Below, piece after piece: positions 8,391-20,099 of a DNA stretch of 64,000 nucleotides. Position 1 is the stretch's first letter. Every line of letters begins with the position of its first letter. The translations under genes and the position numbers were made by a program. Below the pieces are notes generated by a model. That model did no database searches and was not told where the DNA came from. It was given only the letters and a program-made list of their open reading frames with translations. The stretch comes from Paludibacteraceae bacterium (lineage in GTDB: Bacteria; Bacteroidota; Bacteroidia; Bacteroidales; Paludibacteraceae), in the NCBI GenBank assembly GCA_017417025.1, contig JAFPZY010000047.1, positions 1-64,000 on the forward strand. Direction: 5' to 3'.

Positions 8391-10574
8391 ATGACACGAC
8401 ACGAGGAACTTATCGCTGCGCTGCAGCATTATTTCGGTTTTGACGCTTTCAAGGGGACCCAGGAAGCCATCATCAACAGCGTGATGGACGGGAAAGATTC
8501 GTTTGTGCTGATGCCTACGGGCGGCGGCAAGAGCCTGTGCTACCAGCTCCCGTCGCTGCTGATGGACGGCGTGGCGATAGTGATATCCCCCCTGATAGCG
8601 CTGATGAAGAACCAGGTGGACGCTATGCGCAACTACTCTGACGAGGACGGCATAGCGCACTTCATCAACTCGTCGCTGTCGCGCCCCGAGATAGCCGCCG
8701 TGAAGGAGGATGTGCTGAAGGGGAAGACCAAGCTGCTGTATCTCGCCCCCGAGTCGCTGAACAAGGCGGAGAACGTGGACTTCCTGAAAGGCGTTAAGAT
8801 AAGCTTCTACGCCGTGGACGAGGCCCACTGCATATCCGAGTGGGGGCACGACTTCCGCCCCGAGTACAGGAACATACAGAGCATGACGGAGCGCATAGGC
8901 CGCGCGCCGATAATGGCCCTGACCGCGACTGCAACGCCCAAAGTGCAGCACGACATACAGAAAAACCTGGGCATGCTGGAAGCGGAGGTGTTCAAGTCGT
9001 CGTTCAACCGCCCCAACCTCTACTACGAAGTGAGGCCCAAGACCGAGGACGTGGACAAAGACCTGATACGCTTCATCAGGAACACGGAGGGGAAATCGGG
9101 CATTATATATTGTCTCGCGCGCAAGACCGTGGAAGAACTGGCGGAGACCCTGCGCGTGAACAACATCAGCGCCCTGCCCTATCACGCCGGCATGGACGCA
9201 GCCACCAGAACCGCCAACCAGGACGCTTTCCTGATGGAGAAAGTGCAGGTTATAGTGGCCACCATAGCCTTCGGCATGGGCATCGACAAGCCCGACGTGA
9301 GGTTCGTCATACACTACGACATCCCCAAGTCGCTCGAAGGCTACTACCAGGAGACCGGACGCGCCGGACGCGACGGCGGCGAAGGCAACTGCATCTGCTT
9401 CTACAGCCCCAAAGACATAGAACGCCTGCGCAAGTTCCAGAGAGACAAACCCGTAGCCGAGCAGGAGATAAGCAACCAGCTGCTGTTTGAAACGCAGTCC
9501 TACGCCGAGTCGTCCATCTGCCGCCGCAAACTGCTGCTGCATTACTTCGGCGAGGAATACGAGTGCGACAACTGCGGCAACTGCGACAACTGCAAAAAGA
9601 CCTACCGCCTGGTGAACGAGAGCGAGGTGCTGTGCCTCATAATAGAGACGGTGCTGCAGCTGAACGAGAAGTTCAAGTCGGAGCACATCATCAACATCCT
9701 CCGCGGGGTGAAGACTGCCGCCATCAACTCCTACCACCACGACGAGCTGGAGAACTTCGGCTCCGCCGAGGACGAGGACGACAGCACCATGCAGGCCATC
9801 ATCAGGCAGGCGATGATTGCCGGACTGATAAAGAAAGACATAGAGTCGTACGGCGACCTGAAGATTACGCCCGAAGGACGCAAGTTCGTGAAGCACCCCA
9901 CCAACTTCGAGGTGCCGCTCGAAATACACGACGAGGACGAGGACAACAGCATAGTGGGCAACATGACAGGCTCCGCCGCTGCGGACGAGGTGATGTTCTC
10001 CATACTGAAAGACATGCGCAAGAAGCTGAGCAAGCAGCTCGGCGTGCCGCCCTTCGTCATCTTCCAGGACCCGAGCCTCGAGGCCATGGCGACCAGCTAC
10101 CCCATCACCATGGAGGAGCTGCAGAACATACCCGGCGTGGGCGCGGGAAAAGCCAAAAGATACGGCGAGGAGTTCCTGCGCGTGATAAAGGAATATGTGG
10201 AGGAGAACGACATCATCCGCCCCGAAGACCTGCGCGTGCGCACCGTCGCCAAAGACTCGACACGCAAAATAAGCATCATACAGGCCATCGACCGCCGCGT
10301 GGCGCTGGACGACCTCGCCGAGTCGAAAGGCATGTCGATGGAGGAGATGCTGGAGGAGATAGAAGCCATCGTATATAGCGGCACGCGGCTGAACATCAAC
10401 TACTTCATCGAGGAAGTGGTGGACCCTGACGAAGAAGAGGAAATATACGACTACTTCAAACACGCCGAGAGCGACAACATACACCAGGCTATGGAGCATC
10501 TGGGATACGACGACTTCGACGAACTGCACGTAAGGCTCGTGCGCATCAAGTTCCACAACGACCTCGGCAACTGA
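8391..10574 (+). CDS. recQ: ATP-dependent DNA helicase RecQ
   Basis: A 727-residue 3'-5' DNA helicase for recombination and replication-fork repair. Walker A is MPTGGGKS with Lys47, and the DEAH box is at about residues 142-145 followed by CISEWGHDF, the RecQ aromatic-rich loop. Helicase motifs V-VI are present (GMGIDKPDVRFVIHYD, then QETGRAGRDG). The zinc site is at about residues 377-401 (C-R-R-K and CDNCGNCDNC). A winged-helix region follows, then an HRDC domain at about 550-605. A further segment of about 110 residues at the C-terminus makes it longer than E. coli RecQ, as is usual in Bacteroidales. ATG at 8391 is preceded by a purine-rich gacaggga. It is the first gene of a nine-gene operon. 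Confidence 0.97.
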   Translation: MTRHEELIAALQHYFGFDAFKGTQEAIINSVMDGKDSFVLMPTGGGKSLCYQLPSLLMDGVAIVISPLIALMKNQVDAMRNYSDEDGIAHFINSSLSRPEIAAVKEDVLKGKTKLLYLAPESLNKAENVDFLKGVKISFYAVDEAHCISEWGHDFRPEYRNIQSMTERIGRAPIMALTATATPKVQHDIQKNLGMLEAEVFKSSFNRPNLYYEVRPKTEDVDKDLIRFIRNTEGKSGIIYCLARKTVEELAETLRVNNISALPYHAGMDAATRTANQDAFLMEKVQVIVATIAFGMGIDKPDVRFVIHYDIPKSLEGYYQETGRAGRDGGEGNCICFYSPKDIERLRKFQRDKPVAEQEISNQLLFETQSYAESSICRRKLLLHYFGEEYECDNCGNCDNCKKTYRLVNESEVLCLIIETVLQLNEKFKSEHIINILRGVKTAAINSYHHDELENFGSAEDEDDSTMQAIIRQAMIAGLIKKDIESYGDLKITPEGRKFVKHPTNFEVPLEIHDEDEDNSIVGNMTGSAAADEVMFSILKDMRKKLSKQLGVPPFVIFQDPSLEAMATSYPITMEELQNIPGVGAGKAKRYGEEFLRVIKEYVEENDIIRPEDLRVRTVAKDSTRKISIIQAIDRRVALDDLAESKGMSMEEMLEEIEAIVYSGTRLNINYFIEEVVDPDEEEEIYDYFKHAESDNIHQAMEHLGYDDFDELHVRLVRIKFHNDLGN

Positions 10575-10586
10575 CCCCTGAACGAC

Positions 10587-11912
10587 TTGAAACAGCCGAC
10601 AATAGATATTGTTACTCTGGGCTGCTCCAAAAACCTCGTGGACACGGAGCGGCTGATGTTCATGCTTGAGGCCTCGGGCTACAAGTGCGAGCACAATCCC
10701 GCACACCCGCGCGGCGAAACAGCCATAATCAACACCTGCGGCTTCATCGGCGACGCAAAAGAAGAGAGCATCAACACTATCCTCGCTTTCGCGCAACGCA
10801 AAACCGAAGGCAAGGCCCCGAAGCTCAAGAGGCTGTACGTAATGGGCTGTCTGTCCGAGCGTTACATGAAAGAGCTGACCGCCGAAATCAAGGAGGTGGA
10901 CGGCTGGTTCGGCAAGTTCGACTACACAGGCATCGCCGCACTGCTGCCCAACCTCAAGACGGAGAACCTCTGCCCCGCGGAAGACAGCCGCCGCCGCAAG
11001 CTGACCACACCGCGCCACTATGCCTATCTGAAAATATCGGAAGGCTGCAACCGCATGTGCTCCTACTGCGCCATTCCGCTCATCACAGGGCGGCACACGT
11101 CGCGCCCTATGGACGAGATTGTGGACGAGGCCAAGTGGCTGGCAAGCAAGGGAGTAAAGGAACTGAACGTGATTGCCCAGGACCTCTCGTCATACGGCAC
11201 CGACCTCTGCCACAGGCACCTGCTGCCCGAACTGGTGGAGCGGCTGGCAGGAGTGGAAGGCATAAGCTGGATAAGGCTGCACTACGCCTACCCCACCGAC
11301 TTCCCAGACGAACTGCTTGACGTGATGGCGCGCCACAGCAACGTCTGCAAGTACCTCGACATAGCCCTGCAGCACTGCACCGACAACATGCTCGGCCTCA
11401 TGCGCCGGCACATAACACGCGCAGAGCAGGACAGCCTCATCCGCCGCATACGCGACAAAGTGCCCGGCATCTGCCTGCGGACGACGCTCATGGTCGGGCA
11501 CCCGGGAGAGACAGAGCAGGACTTCGAGGAACTGCTGCAATGGGTCCGCCGGATGCGCTTCGAGCGGATGGGGGCCTTCGCCTACTCCGAAGAAGAAGGC
11601 ACATACGCGCAGCGGCACTACAAAGACAACGTGCCCGAGCAGGTCAAGCAGGAACGCCTCGGCAGACTGATGGAGGTGCAGCAGGAGATTGCATACGAGA
11701 TGATGCAGGCCCAAACAGGAACTACGGCAAAAGTCATTATCGACTCGGAGGACAGCGCCTACTACATCGGCCGCACCGAATACGACTCGCCCGAAGTGGA
11801 CTGCGAAGTGCTCATAAAAAAAGACCCCGGAAAACCAAAATGCCGGAAAGGGGAGTTCTACAACGTACACATCACGAGGGCGGAAGCCTTTGACTTATAC
11901 GCAACACTATGA
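10587..11912 (+). CDS. rimO: Ribosomal protein uS12 (Asp) methylthiotransferase RimO
   Basis: A 441-residue radical-SAM enzyme that adds a methylthio group to the conserved aspartate of ribosomal protein S12. The N-terminal MTTase domain has TLGCSKN and the second Cys in NTCGFIGDAKEES. The radical-SAM cluster motif CNRMCSYC is at about residues 153-160. The C-terminus is a TRAM-like domain. The frame has an in-frame stop (the recQ stop at 10572-10574) just upstream and no ATG before the conserved N-terminus, so translation must begin at TTG 10587 (or CTG 10578). It is 12 bp after recQ and overlaps the HU gene by 4 bases. Confidence 0.96.
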   Translation: MKQPTIDIVTLGCSKNLVDTERLMFMLEASGYKCEHNPAHPRGETAIINTCGFIGDAKEESINTILAFAQRKTEGKAPKLKRLYVMGCLSERYMKELTAEIKEVDGWFGKFDYTGIAALLPNLKTENLCPAEDSRRRKLTTPRHYAYLKISEGCNRMCSYCAIPLITGRHTSRPMDEIVDEAKWLASKGVKELNVIAQDLSSYGTDLCHRHLLPELVERLAGVEGISWIRLHYAYPTDFPDELLDVMARHSNVCKYLDIALQHCTDNMLGLMRRHITRAEQDSLIRRIRDKVPGICLRTTLMVGHPGETEQDFEELLQWVRRMRFERMGAFAYSEEEGTYAQRHYKDNVPEQVKQERLGRLMEVQQEIAYEMMQAQTGTTAKVIIDSEDSAYYIGRTEYDSPEVDCEVLIKKDPGKPKCRKGEFYNVHITRAEAFDLYATL

Positions 11913-12181
11913 CAAGCAAGGAACTGACAACACTCATTGCCGAAAAAACAGGTCTGACCAAAAAACAGGCGGAGGCGCTCATGGCTGCCACAGGACAAAC
12001 GGTGGCGGAGGCGCTCAACGACAACAAAACCGTGCAGCTGAAGAACTTCGGCATTCTGGAAACCAAAGAAAGAGCACCGCGCGAAGTGACCAACCCGCGC
12101 ACCGGCGAAAAAACACGCTCGCAGAGAAAACGCATTATAACCTTCCGCCCCAACAGGCAGCTTAAAGAACAAATGAAGTAA
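11909..12181 (+). CDS. HU-family DNA-binding protein
   Basis: A 90-residue histone-like protein. The helical N-terminal half (MTSKELTTLIAEKTGLTKK) drives dimerisation, and the beta-arm region contains ETKERAPREVTNPRTGEK with the usual RNPRTG-like DNA-intercalating tip (here TNPRTG). The length is exactly that of typical HU. Its ATG overlaps the rimO stop in ATGA (11909-11912). Directly downstream, after 2 bp, lies a second HU-type gene fused to a membrane anchor, so the two proteins could form heterodimers; that is inference. Confidence 0.95.
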   Translation: MTSKELTTLIAEKTGLTKKQAEALMAATGQTVAEALNDNKTVQLKNFGILETKERAPREVTNPRTGEKTRSQRKRIITFRPNRQLKEQMK

Positions 12182-12183
12182 TC

Positions 12184-13341
12184 ATGGAACAGGATTCGAC
12201 AAAACTCTCATGGGTGGAACTCAAGCAGGCGGTCGCCAAAAAAGCAGGCGTGAGCGAAAAAACCGCAGGCCTCTTCCTTAACACCCTCGTCAGCGAGACC
12301 ACGGCTTTGCTGGAGCAGGGCGAGCAAGTGAGGATTGCCAAAGTGGGCACCTTCAAAATACAGACGGTCGCACAGCGCAGAAGCGTCAATGTCACTACAG
12401 GGGCAAGCATCGTCATTCCCGGATACAACAAGATAGGCTTCGCCCCCGACAACGGAGTGACCAACCTCCTCAACGACAACCCCGCCCCGCTCACGCAGGA
12501 GGACACACCCATGCAGAAACTCAGCGAGCAGGCCAACGAGATACTCGATATACTGACTGATATGGGACAGTCCCCTGACGAAGACGGCAAAAAGACGGCA
12601 AAAGGACGGCAAAAGGACGGCAAAAGGACGGCAAAAGAAGCGGAGACCGGGCAGGGAGAAGAACAGGAACAAAATCAGGAAGCAGAACCAGCTGCAGAAC
12701 CTGTCGCAGAACCTGCAAATGAACCCGCAAATGAGCCTGAACCCCGACAAGAGGAAAAAGATGCACCGGAAGAAGAGGAACAGCCCGCGCAGCAGACCGG
12801 CACGCAGCAGACGGAGCCCGCGGAGGAGCAGCAGCGGAAGCCCTTCCGCCCCTGGATGACTATCGGCATAACAATGATTGTCTTTGCCGTTCTGCTCATC
12901 TTCGCATACATCTTCCTCCAGCACAAAATAGAGCAGTGGGTGGACACTATAAGCAACCGCACCGAGCACCTGCAGACAATGGAAACAGAGGACGAAACCG
13001 GCGACTGGAGCCTCACCGACGCTGAAGACTTCGAGGCATCGGGCGAAGCCGACGAACTGCAGCAGGAAGCGGCTCCGCGCGTTTACACGCGCTTCATCAA
13101 AACCGAGAAACTGCCCGCCGGCAGCCGCCTGGCATGGCTCGCATACAAGTACTACGGCAACAAGGACCTCTGGGTCTTCATCTACGAGGCCAACAAGGAC
13201 AGGCTCAAAAGCCCGAGCCGCATACTCATCGGCACCGAAGTGCGCGTCCCGGTGCTTGACGAAAACCTGAAAGACACAGCCAACCCCGAAACACGGCGCA
13301 TCATACGCCAGCTGGAAGAAGAATACCTGCAAAAGAATTGA
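12184..13341 (+). CDS. Membrane-anchored HU-like protein with LysM-type domain
   Basis: A 385-residue protein joining two functions. Residues 1-95 are an HU/IHF-like domain (WVELKQAVAKKAGVSEKTA, then GTFKIQTVAQRRSVNVTTG). Residues about 133-151 are a Lys/Gly/Gln-rich segment encoded by an 11-bp array. Residues about 152-218 are an acidic Glu/Pro/Gln-rich linker. One membrane segment lies at about 223-245. The C-terminus, about 299-362, looks like a LysM domain (LAWLAYKYYGNKDLWVFIYE, then IGTEVRVPVL). The expected topology is HU in the cytoplasm and LysM in the periplasm near peptidoglycan. It sits between HU and uvrA in the operon. Function is inferred, not known: possibly linking the nucleoid to the envelope. 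Confidence 0.82.
   Translation: MEQDSTKLSWVELKQAVAKKAGVSEKTAGLFLNTLVSETTALLEQGEQVRIAKVGTFKIQTVAQRRSVNVTTGASIVIPGYNKIGFAPDNGVTNLLNDNPAPLTQEDTPMQKLSEQANEILDILTDMGQSPDEDGKKTAKGRQKDGKRTAKEAETGQGEEQEQNQEAEPAAEPVAEPANEPANEPEPRQEEKDAPEEEEQPAQQTGTQQTEPAEEQQRKPFRPWMTIGITMIVFAVLLIFAYIFLQHKIEQWVDTISNRTEHLQTMETEDETGDWSLTDAEDFEASGEADELQQEAAPRVYTRFIKTEKLPAGSRLAWLAYKYYGNKDLWVFIYEANKDRLKSPSRILIGTEVRVPVLDENLKDTANPETRRIIRQLEEEYLQKN
12583..12637 (+). repeat. In-gene 11-bp tandem array, 5 units of gacggcaaaag
   Basis: Units lie at 12583-12593 (ending in a), 12594-12604, 12605-12615, 12616-12626 and 12627-12637; the last four are identical. They lie inside the HU-LysM gene. Because 11 is not a multiple of three, the array is read in successive frames and encodes an 11-residue period. 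Gain or loss of one unit would shift the frame before the membrane segment. Confidence 0.92.
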
Positions 13342-16079
13342 AACAGGAGTACATACATATTGAAGGCGCAAGGACACACAACCTGCAGAACGTCTCTGCC
13401 GACATTCCGCACAACCGCCTGACCGTCATAACGGGCGTGTCGGGCAGCGGCAAGTCGTCCCTTGCCTTCGACACTCTTTACGCCGAAGGGCAGCGCAGGT
13501 ACGTGGAGAGCCTCTCCGCCTACGCACGCCAGTTCCTCGGACGCATGCAGAAACCCGACGTGGACAGGATTGACAACATTCCGCCCGCCATCGCCATTGA
13601 GCAGAAAACGACAAGCCGCAACCCGCGCTCCACTGTCGGCACTGTCACCGAAATACACGACTACCTCAAACTGCTCTACGCACGTGTCGGACACACCGTC
13701 TCGCCGGTTAGCGGCACGGAGGTCAGGCGGCACACAATCAGCAATGTGGTGCAGGACGTGCGCGGACTGCCCGCCGGCACAGGGGTATATCTGCTGGCTC
13801 CGCTCTTCCTGCCCGAAGGACGGACAAGAGCCGAGCAGATGGCTTATTGGCTCGAACAAGGCTTCTCGCGCATTTTCGACACCGCCACACACACCACACT
13901 GCACATCCAGGACTTCACCGGCAATGACCCGGGGCAGGACATCTGCCTGCTCGTGGACAGAATCATAACCGACACGGAGCAAGCCACATACAACCGCTTT
14001 GCCGACTCTGTGCAGACCGCTTTTTATGAAGGAGGCGGATATTGCAAACTCTTTGTCAGACACGCGGAAGGCGGCTATGAAACACGCGACTACTCCGAGC
14101 ACTTCGAGGCGGACGGCATCAAGTTCATCGAGCCGACAGAGCACCTGTTCGACTTCAACAACCCCATTGGCGCATGCCCCGTCTGCAAAGGCTTCGGCAA
14201 TGTTATCGGCATAGACCCCGACCTCGTCGTGCCCGACAAATCGAAGTCCATTTACGAGGGAGCCGTCGTCTGCTGGCACGGAGAGAAAATGAGTGCATGG
14301 AACAACGCGCTTGTTTACAACGCCGCCAAGTTCGGCTTCCCCATACACACACCTTTCTACGCCCTCACCGACGAGCAGAAACAGCTGATCTGGACAGGCA
14401 ACGAGTACTTCCACGGACTCAACGACTTCTTCCGCGAACTGGAGTCGCAGCAATACAGCAAAATACAGTACCGCGTCCTGCTGGCAAGATACAGAGGCCG
14501 CTCGCTATGCCCCGAATGTCAGGGAGCAAGACTGCGCAAAGAAGCTTTCTACGTCCGCGTCGGAGGGAAAAACATTGCGGAAATCAACCGCATGTCTGTG
14601 CTTGACCTCAGCAAGTGGTTCGACGGACTGAAACTCTCAGGCACCGGGGAACTGACCGCCGCACCGCTGCTGAAAGAGATAAAAGCGCGCCTGCGCTTCA
14701 TGCAGGATGTGGGGCTGGGCTATCTCACGCTCAACCGCCAGAGCAACACACTCTCGGGAGGCGAAAGCCAGCGCATCAACCTTGCCAAGTCGCTGGGCAG
14801 CAGTCTGGTTGGCTCGCTCTATGTGCTCGACGAGCCCAGCATAGGCCTGCACGCACGCGACACACACCGGCTGATACACGTACTCAGAGAACTGCGCGAC
14901 ATAGGCAACACCATCGTCGTGGTGGAGCATGACGACGAAATACAGAAAGCCGCCGACCACATAATAGAAATAGGTCCTGGCGCAGGGCGGAACGGCGGAA
15001 AAATAACTTACACAGGCAAGCCGAGGCTTGACAAATTCACATACGACATTCCCCCAGCCAGACGGCGCTGGAACAACTATATAGAGGTCGTGGGCGCGAC
15101 CGAAAACAACCTGAAGAACATCAACGTGCGCTTTCCGCTCAATGTCCTGACCGTGATAACAGGTGTTTCGGGCAGCGGCAAGTCGTCGCTCGTGAGCAAA
15201 GTGCTGTATCCGGCACTGAAAAAGCAATACGGCGGCGTGGTGGACAGCACAGGCGATTTCGGCAGACTGACCGGAAGCCTGCACCTGCTGAAAGACATAG
15301 AGTTCATCGACCAGAACCCTCTCTCGCGCTCCTCACGCTCCAACCCTGTCACCTACCTGAAGGCGTATGACGAAATACGCAAACTCTTTGCCGGACAGCC
15401 CTTAGCCAAGCAGCTCGGCTTCACACCGGCGCACTTCTCGTTCAACACCCCGGGCGGAAGGTGCGAAAACTGTCAGGGCGAAGGCACCATCACCATAGAG
15501 ATGCAGTTCATGGCAGACATAGTGCTGGAGTGCGAACACTGCCACGGCAAACGCTTCAAACAGGAGATTCTGGATGTCAGGTACAACGGAAAGAGCATCT
15601 ACGACATCCTTGACATGACCGTGAACCAGGCTATTGAGTTCTTCTCGCCCGACCCTGCCTGCAAGCGCATAGTGCAACGCCTCATCCCTCTGCAGGAGGT
15701 GGGCATAGGCTATGTCAAACTCGGGCAGTCGTCCTCCACCCTCTCCGGCGGAGAGAGCCAGCGCGTGAAACTCGCTTCTTTCCTCGCCTCGGAAGAGACA
15801 GAGCCGACAATGTTCGTGTTCGACGAACCGACCACCGGACTGCACCACACCGACATACGCGTCCTCCTGCGAGCCATTGACAAACTGGTTCAACGCGGGC
15901 ACACCGTTGTCATCATCGAGCACAACCCGGAGGTCATTCTTGCCGCCGACCACATAATAGACCTCGGTCCGGAAGGAGGAGAAGGCGGCGGATACATTGT
16001 GGCGGAAGGCACACCCGAACAAATAATGCAATGCCCCGGAAGTTATACGGGCCAATGCCTGCAACAACTGCTGAAATGA
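13338..16079 (+). CDS. uvrA: Excinuclease ABC subunit UvrA
   Basis: A 913-residue damage-recognition ATPase of nucleotide excision repair. It has two ABC modules: Walker A GVSGSGKS at residues 33-40 and again at about 607, and signature LSGGESQR at about 471 and about 800, each followed by a Walker B (LDEPSIGLH and FDEPTTGLH). Zinc-finger cysteines occur in CPVCKGFG/CPECQGAR and GGRCENCQGEG/CEHCHGKRF. It starts at TTG 13338, overlapping the previous stop in TTGA; there is no ATG before the conserved GARTHNLQNV. It is slightly shorter than E. coli UvrA (940), with a compact insertion domain (VGHTVSPVSG). It could be one of two UvrA paralogues, as some Bacteroidetes have. Confidence 0.95.
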   Translation: MKQEYIHIEGARTHNLQNVSADIPHNRLTVITGVSGSGKSSLAFDTLYAEGQRRYVESLSAYARQFLGRMQKPDVDRIDNIPPAIAIEQKTTSRNPRSTVGTVTEIHDYLKLLYARVGHTVSPVSGTEVRRHTISNVVQDVRGLPAGTGVYLLAPLFLPEGRTRAEQMAYWLEQGFSRIFDTATHTTLHIQDFTGNDPGQDICLLVDRIITDTEQATYNRFADSVQTAFYEGGGYCKLFVRHAEGGYETRDYSEHFEADGIKFIEPTEHLFDFNNPIGACPVCKGFGNVIGIDPDLVVPDKSKSIYEGAVVCWHGEKMSAWNNALVYNAAKFGFPIHTPFYALTDEQKQLIWTGNEYFHGLNDFFRELESQQYSKIQYRVLLARYRGRSLCPECQGARLRKEAFYVRVGGKNIAEINRMSVLDLSKWFDGLKLSGTGELTAAPLLKEIKARLRFMQDVGLGYLTLNRQSNTLSGGESQRINLAKSLGSSLVGSLYVLDEPSIGLHARDTHRLIHVLRELRDIGNTIVVVEHDDEIQKAADHIIEIGPGAGRNGGKITYTGKPRLDKFTYDIPPARRRWNNYIEVVGATENNLKNINVRFPLNVLTVITGVSGSGKSSLVSKVLYPALKKQYGGVVDSTGDFGRLTGSLHLLKDIEFIDQNPLSRSSRSNPVTYLKAYDEIRKLFAGQPLAKQLGFTPAHFSFNTPGGRCENCQGEGTITIEMQFMADIVLECEHCHGKRFKQEILDVRYNGKSIYDILDMTVNQAIEFFSPDPACKRIVQRLIPLQEVGIGYVKLGQSSSTLSGGESQRVKLASFLASEETEPTMFVFDEPTTGLHHTDIRVLLRAIDKLVQRGHTVVIIEHNPEVILAADHIIDLGPEGGEGGGYIVAEGTPEQIMQCPGSYTGQCLQQLLK

Positions 16080-17157
16080 CGGAATATCTCGCACAACATA
16101 TATGGCTTATCGGTCTGGCGGCTTTCTGCCTCGGACTATGCACTATGCCGCTCGTGCTGTATATTGCCAGGAAATACCACCTCGTGGTACGCCCCAACAA
16201 ACGTACATCACACACCGGCGAAATACCCAACATAGGAGGACTGAACATCTTCTTCACCCTTGTGCTGGCCTACTCCGCTTTCTGCCTGAACCGGACACCC
16301 GAATCGCAGTTCCTCCTGCTCGGCATTATCGCCATATTCATAGTGGGCTTTGTGGACGACATCATCATCCTCTCTCCGCTCAACAAACTCTTCTTCGAGC
16401 TTGTGGCGGGAGTGGCGCTTATCGGCTTTGCCGACATACGCATCACCGACCTGCATGGGCTCTTCTCGCTTGAAGCACTGCCCCCATACCTCTCCTATGC
16501 CGTCTCTTTCTTCATTCTTGCAGCCATAATCAACGCATTCAACCTCATTGACGGCATCGACGGTCTGGCATCAGGGCTCGGAATAATGTACTGCCTCTTC
16601 TTCGCGGTGTGGTTCAGCATGGCAGGCGACATGCAGACGGCTCTTATTGCCGCATGCCTCATCGGGGCTCTGTCAGTCTTTTTCTGCTACAACGTCTTCG
16701 GAGGCAGCCATACAAAGATTTTCATGGGCGACAGCGGCAGCCTGCTTGTGGGCTATATGCTCACTACGTTTGTCTTCCGCTTCTGCGAGAGCAACGCGAC
16801 GCACATGCTGCCCGAAGCGGTGCAGATGTCAGCCGCGCCGGCTGTGGCTGTATGCATCATGGGTGTTCCGCTGTTCGACACGCTGCGTGTCAGCATAACA
16901 CGCATCATGCACGGGCACTCTCCTTTCCGCCCTGACAAAAACCACATACACCACCTGCTGCTGCAGACAGGCCTGAACCACATACAGACCACCTGCGTGC
17001 TTCTCTCCGTAACGGCACTGCTGACACTTATTGCCATCGTCGGACGCAACAGCGACATGTACCTGCTCACATGCGCCGCATTTGCCGTCTATCTGATGTT
17101 CATGCTGACGCTCAAATACATACTCAAGCATAAAAAAACGCAAACAGAGGACTGCAA

Positions 17158-17161
<4 letters not shown>
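16076..17161 (+). CDS. WecA/TagO-like undecaprenyl-phosphate sugar-1-phosphate transferase
   Basis: A 361-residue polytopic membrane enzyme of the MraY/WecA superfamily that starts surface glycans by moving a HexNAc-1-phosphate onto undecaprenyl phosphate. Visible motifs are the Asp pair in FVDDIIILSPL at about residue 90, NAFNLIDGIDGLASG at about 152-166, a GDSGSLLVGY segment near 220, and the His-rich PDKNHIHHLL loop near 285. I choose ATG 16076 because it overlaps the uvrA stop in ATGA, as do other junctions of this operon; an upstream ATG at 16031 would overlap uvrA by 49 bases and adds a non-hydrophobic extension. The later glycosyltransferase and deacetylase-like genes fit a surface-glycan role. 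Confidence 0.88.
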
Positions 17162-18935
<1,774 letters not shown>

Positions 18936-18939
<4 letters not shown>

Positions 18940-20099
18940 AAGACGTGATTGAATATATTATCAGCTTCCTGCTGCACGGACACGACGACGCGGCAAAATA
19001 CGTCGGCTATACCGCCGACCGCTCGCTGTGGCACAACTACAAAGTGGTGATACCTCCCTGCGGCCATCTCGGCAGCAAGTGGGTGCTGCCGGACATGGAT
19101 TCGCCGCATATAACACAGGCGGAAGGGCTCGAGACGCTGGTTATAGACAAAGACATTGTATATAACACCCTTTTCTTCATTTCCAGAGCCGAAGAACTGA
19201 TAAACCCGCAGCGTGACGGACACGGACGCTTTGCGGCACGCTTCTCCATTCTGGGCAAACACAACCGCATGCTCATCCCGATAGTGGACGAATACAGCGA
19301 CCTGCTGATAAAAGCCCTGGATATGCCTCCATGCGAACAGCGCATCAGCAGAATATGGCTCACACATGACGTTGATGCCATTTCGCAGTACCGCTCGGTG
19401 CGGGGCACCCTCGGCGGTCTGCGCAGAGCGGAGTTCAGGCAGCTCGCAAGTGCATGGCGCAACCTGAAAGCCGACCCTGCATACACCTTCCCCTGGCTCA
19501 TCAGGCAGGATGCCGCCGTAGCAGGGGCGGAAAGGGTATATTTCGTGAAACTCACCGGCGGCAAAGGGTTCGACTACCCGCAATACAGTCTTTCAGGCTC
19601 CGACTACAGGCAGACACGCCAACTGTTTCTCGGCTCAGGAGCACAGTTGGGCCTGCACTCAAGCTACTACGGCACTCTCCCGTCCTCCGTTCCGCAGGAA
19701 ACAGGCATTGACATACGCCTGCACCGCAGCCACTATCTGCGCTGTTCAATCAAGCAGATGCAGCGGCTGTGCGACTACGGCGTTACCGACGACTTCACTA
19801 TGGGCTTTGCCGATGCGGCGGGCTTCAGGCTGCAGACATCACGGCCTGTAAGATGGATTAACCCAGAAACAATGCAACTCACCGCCCTGACACTGCACCC
19901 GCTGATTGCAATGGACGCTACATTGAGCGCACCTCACTACATGGGGCTGTCGGAAGACGAGGCATATTTCCTCACCGAACAACTGATACGCCGCACACGT
20001 CTGCACAACGGCGACGTGACACTGCTCTGGCACAACTCCAATATCACCACGCAGACATACCACCGGAGCCTCTACCCCAAACTCCTGCAGCTGCTTTGA
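18936..20099 (+). CDS. Polysaccharide-deacetylase-like protein (NodB-type fold, divergent)
   Basis: A 387-residue cytoplasmic-looking protein without signal peptide. The centre carries LTHDVDAI at about residues 140-148, which matches the metal-binding His-Asp-Val-Asp motif of polysaccharide deacetylase-like proteins, followed by LGLHSSYYG near 240 and LWHNSN near 365. The N-terminal 130 residues form a separate domain with no motif I know. Start ATG 18936 overlaps the ABC-F stop in ATGA and is preferred over an ATG at 18918. It lies between an undecaprenyl-phosphate sugar transferase and a glycosyltransferase, so a glycan substrate is likely. The exact reaction is not established. Confidence 0.75.

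Noticed and set aside
8325..11096. A 923-codon open frame on the minus strand, antisense to recQ and rimO
   Set aside because: It lies fully opposite well-supported genes, has a composition driven by the third-codon bias of recQ, and shows no recognisable domain. Such antisense frames are common in this G+C-rich operon.
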